From: Kocuria rosea
GTDB lineage: Bacteria > Actinomycetota > Actinomycetes > Actinomycetales > Micrococcaceae
DNA length: 64,000 bases
Reading direction: 5' to 3'
Assembly (NCBI RefSeq): GCF_023715525.1
Contig: NZ_JAMBOG010000003.1
Coordinates: 62,001-126,000 of the forward strand
The translations under genes and the position numbers were made by a program. The notes beneath the pieces were generated by a model, which saw only the letters and a list, made by a program, of their open reading frames with translations, had not been told where the DNA came from and did no database searches. Every line of letters starts with the position of its first letter. The stretch's first letter is position 1. This document shows positions 16,120-24,475 of the stretch, piece after piece.

Positions 16120-18225
16120 CTACCGGCCGCGCGCGGGTGCCGCCGGCTCCGGCGCGGCCCCGAGCCGCCGGCCCACCCACCGGGCGACGGGCCCGGGCTC
16201 CCACCGGCCCACGCCGTCGACGTGCGCCACGGGCACGGCGCCCCGCAGCGAGTTGGTGACGAACAGCTCGGTGGCGCCGGCGAGCCCGTCGAGGCCCACC
16301 GGGTGCTCGTGGACGGTGCGCCCCCCGGCGCGCAGGGCGTCGATCGTGCGGGCGCGCAGCACGCCGGGCAGGATCCGCCCGTCGGCCGGCGGGGTGAGCA
16401 CGCCGTCGCCGGTGACCACGAAGACGTTGGCGCGGCCGGTCTCCAGCAGCTCCCCGTCCGCCTCGACGAGCAGCGGGTCGCAGCTCGGGGACCACAGCCC
16501 CGGCGCGGGCGCCCACTCGAGCGCCCGGCGGTCCACCCACTTGTGCCCGCCGAGGCCTCCGGGCAGCACGAGGGGCACCAGCCGCCAGGCCTGCGCGGGC
16601 GAGGGGGTCAGCGCGGCCGTCGTGAGCTCCGTGCGCACCGTCCCCCCGCCGGGGACCGCGGTGATCCGCAGCCGGTGGGGCCCGGACAGCGCGTCCGCGC
16701 GGGCCCGGACCTCCTCCGGCAGTCCGGCGGGCAGCGGGGCGCCGTAGCAGGCGAGGGTGCTGGCCTCCAGACGGGCCAGGTGCCGGGCGAGGTCGACCGG
16801 CACCCCGGAGCGGATGAGCAGGGTCGTGAAGACCCCCCGCCCCGGATCCGGCGGCGGCACCGGCACCACGGGCAGCCCGCGCGCGGAAGGCTGCGAGCGC
16901 TCCGCCCACTCCGCGGCCAGCGGCGCGTCGAACCGGGCGCCGACGGCGCGCAGCAGGGGCCGGGCCTTCACGAGGGTCTCGTGGGCCTCGTCGACCGGGT
17001 CGGAGTCGGCCACGATCCCGCCGCCCACCCCCAGCCGCACCCGGTCCCCCGCGAACTCGAACGTGCGGATCGCGACGTTCAGCGCCAGCCCCGACGGGCC
17101 CGCGTAGCCGATGGCCCCCGTGTAGACCTCCCGCGCGGCGGGCTCGAGGGCGTGGATGATCTCCATCGCCCGGATCTTGGGGGCCCCGGTGCACGAGCCC
17201 GGGGGGAAGCTCGCCCGGAGCAGGTCGGCGTCGTCGAGGCCGGGGCGCAGCCGCCCGTGGACGTCGGCCACCAGGTGGTGGACACCGGTGTGGGCCTCGA
17301 CCCGGGGCGTGGCCGGGGCGCGCACGCTCCCCGGGACGCAGGTGCGCGAGAGGTCGTTGCGCATCAGGTCCACGATCATGACGTTCTCGGCCCGGTTCTT
17401 CGCCGAGGCGTGCAGCGCCGCCGGGTCGGAGCTGCCGGGAGCGGTGCCCTTGATGGGGGAGCTCAGCACCTCGTCCCCGGTCCGGCGCAGGTAGAGCTCC
17501 GGCGACAGGCTCGCGACCGCGCCGCCCGGCAGCCGCAGGAAGGCCGCGAACCGTGGCCTGAGCGTCTCGTGCCCGGCGCAGAACAGGTCCAGGGGGTCAC
17601 CCTCGAAACCGGCCTCCAGGCCGCGGCACACGTTGGCCTGGAAGATGTCCCCGTCGCGGATGTGGCCCAGCGCGGCGGTGACGGCCGCGGCGTGCTGCGC
17701 CCCGGAGGCGTCCGCCGAGAACGGGCCGCACCGGTAGGGCTGCGCCCCGGCGGGCGCGGCCAGCGCCGCGGCGACGATCGCCGCGCTCTCGTCCACCCGC
17801 GCGGGGTCGGCGCCGGGCAGGGCCTCGAGGACCCACTCCCCGGTGCTCGCCCGGCGGCGCAGCGCGTGGTCGTAGTGGGCGAGGTGGTGGTCGGGCAGGC
17901 CACCGGCGTGCGGCGGGGGCGGCGGCAGGACCTCGAGGCTCCCGGCCAGCTGGTAGCCGAGGTAGCCGATCCAGCCGCCGCCGAACGCCTCGCCGGCCCC
18001 GGTGCGGATCCCGTCCCGGCCCGCCGCCCCCAGGGCCGCGAACGGGTCCTCGTCGGGGGCCAGCACCCGGGTGGGGCGGAAGGCGATCAGGGCGTCGCCG
18101 TGGTGCCAGTCGCCGAGCAGCGCCGCCAGCCCGGGCTGGTCCCGCAGCGCCTGCAGCATCCGCACCGGTGTCACGGCCGCCGGGGCGACCACCCGCGGGC
18201 GCTCGGTCGGGCAGTGGTTGTCCAT
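16120..18225 (-). CDS. pabB: fused aminodeoxychorismate synthase I / aminodeoxychorismate lyase (PabBC)
   Basis: 701 aa from ATG 18225. Makes 4-aminobenzoate for folate from chorismate. The N-terminal chorismate-binding domain (to about 440) has SPIKGTAPG (the PabB-type PIKGT rather than the anthranilate-synthase motif), NRAENVMIVDLMRNDLSR and FPPGSCTGAPKIRAMEII. The C-terminal class IV PLP domain (about 470-690) has VFTTLLIRSG, the PLP-binding Lys in GGHKWVDRR, ETGRANVF and DGRILPGVLRARTI. The glutaminase PabA is not in the window. The stop lies 9 bp from the membrane gene's start, so they may be cotranscribed. Confidence 0.92.
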   Translation of the reverse strand: MDNHCPTERPRVVAPAAVTPVRMLQALRDQPGLAALLGDWHHGDALIAFRPTRVLAPDEDPFAALGAAGRDGIRTGAGEAFGGGWIGYLGYQLAGSLEVLPPPPPHAGGLPDHHLAHYDHALRRRASTGEWVLEALPGADPARVDESAAIVAAALAAPAGAQPYRCGPFSADASGAQHAAAVTAALGHIRDGDIFQANVCRGLEAGFEGDPLDLFCAGHETLRPRFAAFLRLPGGAVASLSPELYLRRTGDEVLSSPIKGTAPGSSDPAALHASAKNRAENVMIVDLMRNDLSRTCVPGSVRAPATPRVEAHTGVHHLVADVHGRLRPGLDDADLLRASFPPGSCTGAPKIRAMEIIHALEPAAREVYTGAIGYAGPSGLALNVAIRTFEFAGDRVRLGVGGGIVADSDPVDEAHETLVKARPLLRAVGARFDAPLAAEWAERSQPSARGLPVVPVPPPDPGRGVFTTLLIRSGVPVDLARHLARLEASTLACYGAPLPAGLPEEVRARADALSGPHRLRITAVPGGGTVRTELTTAALTPSPAQAWRLVPLVLPGGLGGHKWVDRRALEWAPAPGLWSPSCDPLLVEADGELLETGRANVFVVTGDGVLTPPADGRILPGVLRARTIDALRAGGRTVHEHPVGLDGLAGATELFVTNSLRGAVPVAHVDGVGRWEPGPVARWVGRRLGAAPEPAAPARGR

Positions 18226-18322
18226 CGTTCCAGTCTCCCCCATCCGCCGGGTCCCGGGGAGCGGATTGACCGCCCCGCCGCGGCCCGGCCAGGATGGAGC
18301 ACCCGATCCGGAGGAGGACCCG

Positions 18323-19084
18323 ATGCCCCTGGCCCGCCCCGCCGCCCCGCGGTCCTCGGCGCGCCGGGACGGGCTGGCCGCCGTGCTCGCCACGGCGGCG
18401 GCCGTCGTGCTCCTCGCCCTCCTCACCGGCGCGGGGGCTCCCGTGGCGGCGGCCTCCGCGGTGCTGGGGCTCGCCGTGACCGGCGCGGTGGTGCGCAGCA
18501 CCGTCCGCCGCCGCGACGAGCCCTACGGCCCGGCCGACCGGGTGACCGTGGCCCGCTCCGTGCTCGTCGCCGTGGCCGCCGCCCTGCTGCCGCTGGGCCT
18601 GGCCCCCGGGCCGGCCCAGGACGCGCTCCGCCCGGCCGCCGCCTGGTGCTGGGGCCTGTTCGCCGTGGCGCTGCCGGCCTGGCTGCTCGACGCGCTGGAC
18701 GGCCGCGTCGCCCGCCGCACCGGCACCGCCACGCGCGCCGGGGCGCGCTTCGACCAGGAGGTCGACGCCGCCCTGATCCTGGTCCTGTCGGTGGCCGTCG
18801 CCGCGCGGATCGGGCTGCCGGGAACCGCCTGGGTGCTGGTCATCGGCGCGCTGCGCTACCTGTTCCTGCTCGCCCTGCGGCTGCGCCCCGCCTGGCGCCG
18901 GCCCCTGCCGCCCAGCGGGTACCGCCGGACCACGGCGGGGATCCAGGGCGGGGTGCTGCTCGGCGCCCTGCTCCCCCTCGTCCCGCTGCCGCTCGCCGCC
19001 GGGGCCGTGGGGCTCGCCCTGGCCCTGCTGCTCGTCTCCTTCGGCCGCGACGTCGTGTGGCTCCGGCGGCGGGCGCGACCCTGA
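18323..19084 (+). CDS. CDP-alcohol phosphatidyltransferase family protein
   Basis: 253 aa with an ideal GGAGGAGG site eight bases before the ATG. The catalytic motif D-x2-DG-x2-AR-x9-G-x3-D-x3-D is complete in DALDGRVARRTG plus GARFDQEVD (about 112-140). Six membrane helices. Enzymes of this family join a CDP-linked lipid or alcohol to a polyol or alcohol. It sits alone on the plus strand between pabBC and the methyltransferase of the minus-strand PTPS-like run and converges with it, 27 bp apart. The acceptor is unknown. Confidence 0.88.
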   Translation: MPLARPAAPRSSARRDGLAAVLATAAAVVLLALLTGAGAPVAAASAVLGLAVTGAVVRSTVRRRDEPYGPADRVTVARSVLVAVAAALLPLGLAPGPAQDALRPAAAWCWGLFAVALPAWLLDALDGRVARRTGTATRAGARFDQEVDAALILVLSVAVAARIGLPGTAWVLVIGALRYLFLLALRLRPAWRRPLPPSGYRRTTAGIQGGVLLGALLPLVPLPLAAGAVGLALALLLVSFGRDVVWLRRRARP

Positions 19085-19111
19085 GGGAGGAGACGGAGCG
19101 GAGCAGGACGC

Positions 19112-20017
19112 CTAGCCCCGGCCCTGCCCCCGGGTCGCAGCCCGGGGCAGGGCCAGCAGGTCCGCGTGCCCCACCGTCGCCCGCAGCCTCCCCCGGGCGA
19201 CGTCCACCAGGCGGGTGCGCAACCACGCATGGGCCTCCGGCGTGAGGTCGGGGCGGTGCTCCACGGCGGCGTCCGCGCGGTCGGCGAGGAACCGCTCCAG
19301 GAGGGGCCGGGCCCACGGCTGGTCGGCCACCCACCACGGGGTGGGCACCACGTCCACGGCCATCCCGCACTCCCGCAGCGCGGTGGACGCCAGCCCCACC
19401 GCCTCCGGCCCGGCGAGCGCGCCGCGCTGCTGGTGGTCGTCGAAGGCGCCCAGCACGGGGGCGTCGAAGTGGTGGGGCGGGTCGAGCACGACCTCGCCGT
19501 CGACGGTGAGCGCGAACAGGCCCGGGACGCCGGCGGCGCACAGCACGCGGGCCAGCTCCCGGATCTGCTCGTGGGAGAGCAGGTCCAGCAGCGCGGAGCA
19601 CGTCACGAGCCGGCGGGCGGCCGGGTGCTCGGCGAGCACCCGCTCCAGTGCCTCCACCCCCGCGAGGACGGGCACGACGTCGGCCCCCTCCTCGCGCGCG
19701 ACGGCCACCGCCCGGTCGAGCAGGTCGCGGTCGTGGTCCAGCAGCACCCAGCGCTGGGGGCCCGGCAGGAGCGGGGCCAGCCACGCCCGGTTGGCGCCCG
19801 TGCCGGCCCCGAGGTCGACGACGACGACGGGCTCGGCCTCTCCCGCCGCCCCGCCCGGCCCCACCGCCGGCGCGGACTCCGTCCAGTGCCGCACGAGCCG
19901 GTCGGTGAGGAACCGCGCGTCCTCGCGGGCCTCGGCGTCGGCGGGCGCGCGCAGGGCCAGCCAGTCGCCGGCCACGGGGCGCTGCGGTCCGGCCGTGTCG
20001 TTCGTGGTGCTGTCCAT
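19112..20017 (-). CDS. class I SAM-dependent methyltransferase
   Basis: 301 aa from ATG 20017 with GGAGGAGAA upstream. Motif I is VVVDLGAGTGANRAWL (about 66-81), followed by an acidic strand end WVLLDHDRDLLDRA that binds the SAM ribose. VTCSALLDLLSHEQ is post-motif II. It is the last gene of a run: dehydrogenase, PTPS-like, glycosyltransferase, methyltransferase, with spacings of 29, -4 and 28 bp. A small-molecule rather than rRNA substrate is likely, because no RNA-binding domain is present. Confidence 0.82.
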   Translation of the reverse strand: MDSTTNDTAGPQRPVAGDWLALRAPADAEAREDARFLTDRLVRHWTESAPAVGPGGAAGEAEPVVVVDLGAGTGANRAWLAPLLPGPQRWVLLDHDRDLLDRAVAVAREEGADVVPVLAGVEALERVLAEHPAARRLVTCSALLDLLSHEQIRELARVLCAAGVPGLFALTVDGEVVLDPPHHFDAPVLGAFDDHQQRGALAGPEAVGLASTALRECGMAVDVVPTPWWVADQPWARPLLERFLADRADAAVEHRPDLTPEAHAWLRTRLVDVARGRLRATVGHADLLALPRAATRGQGRG

Positions 20018-20045
20018 GGTCGTTCTCCTCCGGTCGTGGATCGGG

Positions 20046-21131
20046 TCAGGGGATGTCGGCGCCGAGGGCGGCGAGGACGTCGTGGGCGGTGTCCTGCCAC
20101 GTGCGCAGGCTGCTCCGGCGGACGAGGGCATTCGCCCGCCGGCACGCGCGCAGGGCGGGGTCCGTGAGCCAGGCGCGCAGGGCCCGGGTCCAGGCGGCCG
20201 GATCGGCGTCGAGCACGGCGCCGGCGCGGGCCGTCGGCGCGGGGGCCGCACCGGGGACGCCGTCGAGGGCCTCGACCGCACCCGTCCCCGCCGGCACCAG
20301 CGCGGGGATCCCGTGGGCGAGGGCCTCGGTGACGACCATGCCGTAGGTCTCGGTGGCCGAGGGCAGCACGAGCAGGTCGGTGGCCGCCCACTGCTGCTCC
20401 AGGGCCGCGCCCGTGAGCGGGCCGGTCCGGCGCACGCGTGCGGGGTCGGGGAACGCCGCGACCGCCGCCTCCAGCGCCCGGGCGTAGCCGGCGGGACCGG
20501 GGGCGCCCACGAGGTCGAGCGACCACTCCAGGTGCACCAGCGGGGCGAGGGCCTCCAGCAGCAGCGCCTGGTTCTTGCGGGGGGTCAGCGACCCCACGCA
20601 GGACAGCCGCGGCGGCACCGACCCCTCCGCCACGGGGGCCCGGCGGGTGCCGGGCACCGCCACGGCCGCGTCCCGGGTCCCGTAGCGCTCCCGCAGGTCC
20701 CGGGCGGCCCAGCGGCTGGTCACGACCACCCCGGTCGCGGCCGCGAGCGCGGCGGCCTCCCGCCGTGCCAGCAGCCCGGACTCGGCGGGGTCCAGACCGG
20801 TCTCGGCCGGCAGCGGCAGGTGCACCAGGACGTGGACGGGCACCCCGGAGCGCACGGCGTCGGCGACCACGTCCGGCGCGGCGCAGCCCACGAGGCCGTC
20901 GAGCAGGACGGTGCGCCCCGGTGCGGGCCCGCCGAGGGCGGCGCGCAGCCGGTCCCGGGCGGCCGCGTCCGGACGGGGCCAGGCGCCGGCGACGGGCACC
21001 GTGCGGGCCGAACGGCCCAGGCCCCGCAGCGCTGCCACGAGCCGGAGGTCGTAGAGGGACCCGCCGGTCGGGCGCCCGTCGTCGGGCACCACGACCTCCA
21101 GGACCCCGCCGCCCCCCGCGCGCGCGCTCAT
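20046..21131 (-). CDS. GT4-family glycosyltransferase
   Basis: 361 aa, ATG overlapping the PTPS-like gene's stop by ATGA. GT-B fold. The N-terminal acceptor domain begins VLEVVVPDDGRPTGGSLYDLRL. The donor domain holds RLSCVGSLTPRKNQALLLEA (the Lys that contacts the donor diphosphate) and ETYGMVVTE (E-x7-E). A retaining sugar-nucleotide transferase. Tight coupling to the T-fold protein argues that it glycosylates the same small molecule or a lipid carrying it. Confidence 0.85.
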   Translation of the reverse strand: MSARAGGGGVLEVVVPDDGRPTGGSLYDLRLVAALRGLGRSARTVPVAGAWPRPDAAARDRLRAALGGPAPGRTVLLDGLVGCAAPDVVADAVRSGVPVHVLVHLPLPAETGLDPAESGLLARREAAALAAATGVVVTSRWAARDLRERYGTRDAAVAVPGTRRAPVAEGSVPPRLSCVGSLTPRKNQALLLEALAPLVHLEWSLDLVGAPGPAGYARALEAAVAAFPDPARVRRTGPLTGAALEQQWAATDLLVLPSATETYGMVVTEALAHGIPALVPAGTGAVEALDGVPGAAPAPTARAGAVLDADPAAWTRALRAWLTDPALRACRRANALVRRSSLRTWQDTAHDVLAALGADIP

Positions 21132-21547
21132 CGGGCGGTGGCCGGCCCGCCGCGCTCGCTGAGCACGGGCAGCTCGAGGGTGTAGGAGGCCCAGGCGTCG
21201 GGGGTCTCGCGCAGGGTCACGGTGAGCCGCTCGAGCCCCGCGATCCCGGAGGCGCCGGCGGCCAGGCGCTCGGCGACGTGCTGGGCGAGGACCTCCGTGG
21301 TGGTCAGCCGCCCGGCGAAGTCGGGGTGCTCGTCGAGGTTGCGGTAGCGCAGCCCGGCGAGCACCCCGGAGAGCATCTCCGTGGCGGCGCCGATGTCCAT
21401 GACCACGCCGTGCTCGTCCAGGACGGGCCGGGCCCAGGTGGTCTCGACCGCGTAGGTGGCCCCGTGCAGGTTCTGGGCCGGGCCGAAGAAGGGGTCCGGC
21501 AGGCTGTGGGCGATCATGATGTGGTCGCGGACGGTCAGCGTGAACAC
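21128..21547 (-). CDS. 6-pyruvoyltetrahydropterin synthase / QueD-like T-fold protein with degenerate active site
   Basis: 139 aa from GTG 21547, GAGGAG upstream. The T-fold is recognisable from MIAHSL, LHGATYAVE, GVVMDIG, LDEHPDF and TVTLRETPDAWASY. Zinc ligands in true PTPS/QueD are three His. Here His14 and His28 remain, but the HGH motif is HGA, so the third ligand is Ala30. The catalytic Cys four residues before HGH is Ala24. The closing ET pair that holds the pterin is kept. A S. coelicolor homologue (SCO6650) with zinc and triad lost was shown not to be a PTPS, as I recall. This protein probably binds a pterin-like ligand without the classic reaction. Confidence 0.85.
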   Translation of the reverse strand: MFTLTVRDHIMIAHSLPDPFFGPAQNLHGATYAVETTWARPVLDEHGVVMDIGAATEMLSGVLAGLRYRNLDEHPDFAGRLTTTEVLAQHVAERLAAGASGIAGLERLTVTLRETPDAWASYTLELPVLSERGGPATAR

Positions 21548-21576
21548 GGGGCTCCTCGGGTCTCGGGACGGGCTCG

Positions 21577-22578
21577 TCAGGCGTAGGTCACCACGTGGCA
21601 CAGCGCGCCCGGGGGGCCCTCGGCGAGCCGGGCCATGGTCGCGGGCAGCTCCTCGAAGGACGAGGACCCGGTGAGCAGGGCGTCGAAGCGGGGGTCGCGC
21701 AGGGCGTCCAGCGCCGCGGCGCGGCGCTCGGCGGTGCTGCGGCGGGCGCGCCGGGCGGGGGCGACGACCCCCACCTGGCTGGCGCGGATCTGCAGGCGAC
21801 GGGCGTGGAAGTCGGCGCCCAGGGGAACGGCGGGGTCGTCGTCGCCGTACCAGGACATCTCGATGAGCTCGCCCTCGTCCCCGAGCAGCTCGAGCCCCCG
21901 GGCGAGCCCCGCGGCGGTCGAGGAGGCGTGGACCACGACGTCGCACTCCCCCGCCGCGCCCTCCGGAAGCACGTGCTCCACGCCCAGGCGGCGGGCGAGC
22001 TCGGCGCGGACGGGCTGGGGGTCCACGAGCTCGAGGCGGGCGAGCGGGAACCGGGCCAGCAGCGCGGCGACGCAGGCCCCGATCATCCCGGCGCCCACCA
22101 CGGCCACCCGGTCCCCGAAGCGGGGCGCGGCCTCCCACAGCGCGTTGACGGCGGTCTCGACCGGGCCGGCGAGCACGGCACGGTCGTCGGGCACGTCGTC
22201 GGGCACGGGCGTCACGGCGGAGGCGGGGACGACCCAGCGGTCCTGGTGGGGGTGCAGGCCGAACACGCGCCGGCCCACCAGCTCCTCGGGACCGTGCTCG
22301 ACGACGCCCACGGCGAGGTAGCCGTACTTCACCGGGCCGGGGAACTCGCCCTCCTGGAAGGGGGCGCGCATCCGTTCGCGCACCCGCTCCGGGACGAGGC
22401 CGCGGTGCACCAGCGACTCCGTGCCGCGGCTGATCCCGGAGCGCAGGGTCCGGACCTCGACGTCGTCCGGGCCCGGCGCGGGCAGGGGCCCCGTGCGCAG
22501 CTCCCCCCGGCCGGGCGCCACCGTCCAGTAGGAGCGGCAGGCCCGGTCCCCCGCAGGCAGCTGGGCGGCGTCGGTCAT
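21577..22578 (-). CDS. zinc-free MDR-family alcohol dehydrogenase-like protein
   Basis: 333 aa, ATG 22578. Medium-chain dehydrogenase fold: GroES-like part with SGISRGTESLVHRG at 47-60 and a Rossmann motif VAVVGAGMIGACVA at 157-170. The usual GxCGTD catalytic-zinc Cys is replaced (ISRGTE) and no structural-zinc Cys cluster exists, as in BchC-like members. First gene of the PTPS-like run. Presumably oxidises or reduces an alcohol on the pathway intermediate. NAD or NADP preference cannot be told by eye. Confidence 0.83.
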   Translation of the reverse strand: MTDAAQLPAGDRACRSYWTVAPGRGELRTGPLPAPGPDDVEVRTLRSGISRGTESLVHRGLVPERVRERMRAPFQEGEFPGPVKYGYLAVGVVEHGPEELVGRRVFGLHPHQDRWVVPASAVTPVPDDVPDDRAVLAGPVETAVNALWEAAPRFGDRVAVVGAGMIGACVAALLARFPLARLELVDPQPVRAELARRLGVEHVLPEGAAGECDVVVHASSTAAGLARGLELLGDEGELIEMSWYGDDDPAVPLGADFHARRLQIRASQVGVVAPARRARRSTAERRAAALDALRDPRFDALLTGSSSFEELPATMARLAEGPPGALCHVVTYA

Positions 22579-22637
22579 GGTCCCATTGTGTCCATCCCGC
22601 CGCGCGATGGACAGACGCGGCGCGCCCGCGCGGACGG

Positions 22638-23093
22638 TCAGGCCCTCGGGCCGGGCGGCTCGTCGTGCAGCTCGGACAGGGCACGGCGCAGCTCGCCGTA
22701 GCGCCGGGTCCCGAGCCGCGCACGCCACTCGGCCTCCACCCCGGCCACCACGCCGGCGGCCACCGCCTGGGCCGCCCGTCCCCGCTCGGCGATGGTCACG
22801 AGCCGGGCCCGGGCGTCGGCCGGATCCGGGCGGCGCGCCACGTAGCCCTCCTGCTCCATGGCCTGCACGAGCACGCTGGCGGTCTGCTTGGTCACGCGGG
22901 CCTGCTCGGCGAGGTGGACCAGGCGGGTGCCGGACGGGCCGATGCGCTGGAAGATCCGCGCCTGGGCGAAGGAGAGGTCCGCGAAGCCGGCGGCGTGCAG
23001 CGCCGCCATGACGCGGTCCTCCATGTCCCGGTAGGGGTAGTAGAGCAGCAGCCCCGTGTTCGTCGCCGCGAGCGCGTCCGCCTCGTCCTGCAT
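22638..23093 (-). CDS. MarR-family transcriptional regulator
   Basis: 151 aa from ATG 23093 (an upstream in-frame ATG at 23120 would overlap the control region). Winged helix: LVHLAEQARVTKQTASVLVQ is the recognition region and RRPDPADARARLVTIAERG the wing with the conserved D-x-R-x3-V-x-LT-x-G pattern. Divergent from the TIGR03083 gene, with an inverted repeat between them that it probably binds. Confidence 0.9.
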   Translation of the reverse strand: MQDEADALAATNTGLLLYYPYRDMEDRVMAALHAAGFADLSFAQARIFQRIGPSGTRLVHLAEQARVTKQTASVLVQAMEQEGYVARRPDPADARARLVTIAERGRAAQAVAAGVVAGVEAEWRARLGTRRYGELRRALSELHDEPPGPRA

Positions 23094-23133
23094 GCCACCC
23101 CTTGACGTCGAGCCGCCCACGGCCGGAGAATTT

Positions 23134-23150
23134 AGTCAGGAAAGCTGACT
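23134..23150. promoter_or_regulatory. candidate MarR operator
   Basis: AGTCA-GGAAAGC-TGACT, 5-bp arms and 7-bp centre, flanked by T on the left and G on the right. Located in the 74-bp divergent spacer, 18 bases before the plus-strand ATG. Confidence 0.5.
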
Positions 23151-23167
23151 GCTTGGGGGAGACTACC

Positions 23168-23842
23168 ATGGACCGCGACGCCGTCTGGAACGCCATCCAG
23201 CAGGAGCGGGCCGCACTGGCGGACCTGCTCGAGACCCTCACCCCCGAGGAGTGGGAGCACCCGACCCTGTGCCCCGGTTGGACCGTGCGCGACGTGGCCG
23301 CCCACGTCATCTCCTCCCCGCAGGTCGGGGTCGCCGACCTGATCGTGATCCTGTGGCGGGGCCGCGGGAACTTCGACCGGTCCATGTACCTCGACGCCCG
23401 GAGCCGGGGGCGGCAGCCGGTCGAGGCGATCGTCGCCGACTACCGCCGGCTGGAGGGCTCCCGGCGCCACCCGGTGACCACCAGCATCCGCGAGCCGCTC
23501 GTGGACGTCCTCGTGCACACCCAGGACATCGCCTTGCCCCTGGGCCGGCGCCACCCGATGCCGCCGGAGGCCGCGCGCACCGCCGCGGAGCGGGTCTGGT
23601 CCACGTCCTTCCCGTTCCGGGCCCGCCGGCGGCTGCGCGGCCTGAGCCTCGTGGCCACCGACGTCGACTGGCGCGTGGGCCGCGGCCCGGAGGTCCGCGG
23701 CCCCATGGAGGCCCTGCTCCTGCTGCTGACCGGCCGCACGGCCGCCCTCGGCCGGCTGGAGGGCCCGGGGACGTCCCGCCTGGCGTCCGGGGCCCCGCAG
23801 GGCGCCCCACCGCCCGCCCCGGGCCGCGCCGGGCACCCTTGA
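23168..23842 (+). CDS. TIGR03083 / DinB-like mycothiol-dependent enzyme family protein
   Basis: 224 aa. The N-terminal half matches the 'maleylpyruvate isomerase / mycothiol-dependent' four-helix domain: LETLTPEEWEHPTLCPGWTV, then RDVAAHVI with the metal-binding His. A second His lies in VDVLVHTQDIALPLG. In this family three His bind a divalent metal and mycothiol is the cofactor. The last 25 residues are Pro/Gly-rich. Probably the target of the divergent MarR regulator. The substrate is unknown. Confidence 0.8.
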   Translation: MDRDAVWNAIQQERAALADLLETLTPEEWEHPTLCPGWTVRDVAAHVISSPQVGVADLIVILWRGRGNFDRSMYLDARSRGRQPVEAIVADYRRLEGSRRHPVTTSIREPLVDVLVHTQDIALPLGRRHPMPPEAARTAAERVWSTSFPFRARRRLRGLSLVATDVDWRVGRGPEVRGPMEALLLLLTGRTAALGRLEGPGTSRLASGAPQGAPPPAPGRAGHP

Positions 23843-23916
23843 CACCCCGCGGACACGGCGGGGACGCTGGTGGACAGCGGCGCACGCCGCGGCCCCCCTC
23901 TGCCCCGAGGTGCCCC

Positions 23917-24444
23917 ATGGTCCACCGGATCCTCTTCCTGCACGGCGCGGGCCCCCAGCCCGCCGCGAACCCGCTGCTGCAGGCCGTACGCCGGCAGTGG
24001 CCGGACGCCGACCTGATCGCGCCCGCCCTGCCCAGACCGGAGGACCCCGATCCGGACCTGTGGCAGGAGGCGATCGGCCGGGTGATCCGCGCGATCCCGG
24101 ACGAGCCCTGGGTGATCGTGGGCCACTCCCTGGGCGGCTCCGAGGCCCTGCGGTTCCTCTGCCACCGCATCCCGACGCTGCTGCAGCGGGTGGTCACCGT
24201 GGCCTCCCCCGCGTGGGACCCCGAGGACCCGGGGTGGAGCGAGCCCGGGTTCGCCCTGCCGCCCACGGCGGGCCGGACCCTCGCGGACCTGGAGATCGTG
24301 GTGGTCCACGCCGAGGACGACGACGTCGTCCCGCCCGAGCACGCCCGCAGGCTCGGCGAGCGCCTGCCGTCGGCGCACGTGGTGATGCTGCCGAGCGGCG
24401 GGCACCTGCCGACCGGGTGGACCGGCCGGGGGCTGATCTGCTGA
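23917..24444 (+). CDS. RBBP9/YdeN-type alpha/beta hydrolase
   Basis: 175 aa, ATG 23917. RILFLHGAGPQP forms the oxyanion loop, VIVGHSLGGSEAL the nucleophile elbow (Ser about 72), and SGGHLPTGW the catalytic His. The acid is likely Asp in EDDDVVP. Compact serine hydrolase without a lid. Physiological substrate unknown. Confidence 0.8.
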   Translation: MVHRILFLHGAGPQPAANPLLQAVRRQWPDADLIAPALPRPEDPDPDLWQEAIGRVIRAIPDEPWVIVGHSLGGSEALRFLCHRIPTLLQRVVTVASPAWDPEDPGWSEPGFALPPTAGRTLADLEIVVVHAEDDDVVPPEHARRLGERLPSAHVVMLPSGGHLPTGWTGRGLIC

Positions 24445-24475
24445 CCGCGAGGGGCCTGCGGGCCGGGCCGGGCAC

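Noticed and set aside
15181-19245. Very long plus-strand open frame (1354 codons) over the pabBC region
   Set aside because: It is antisense to pabBC and in another frame of CDP-alcohol transferase, has only GC-skewed R/G/P/A composition and no family motif.
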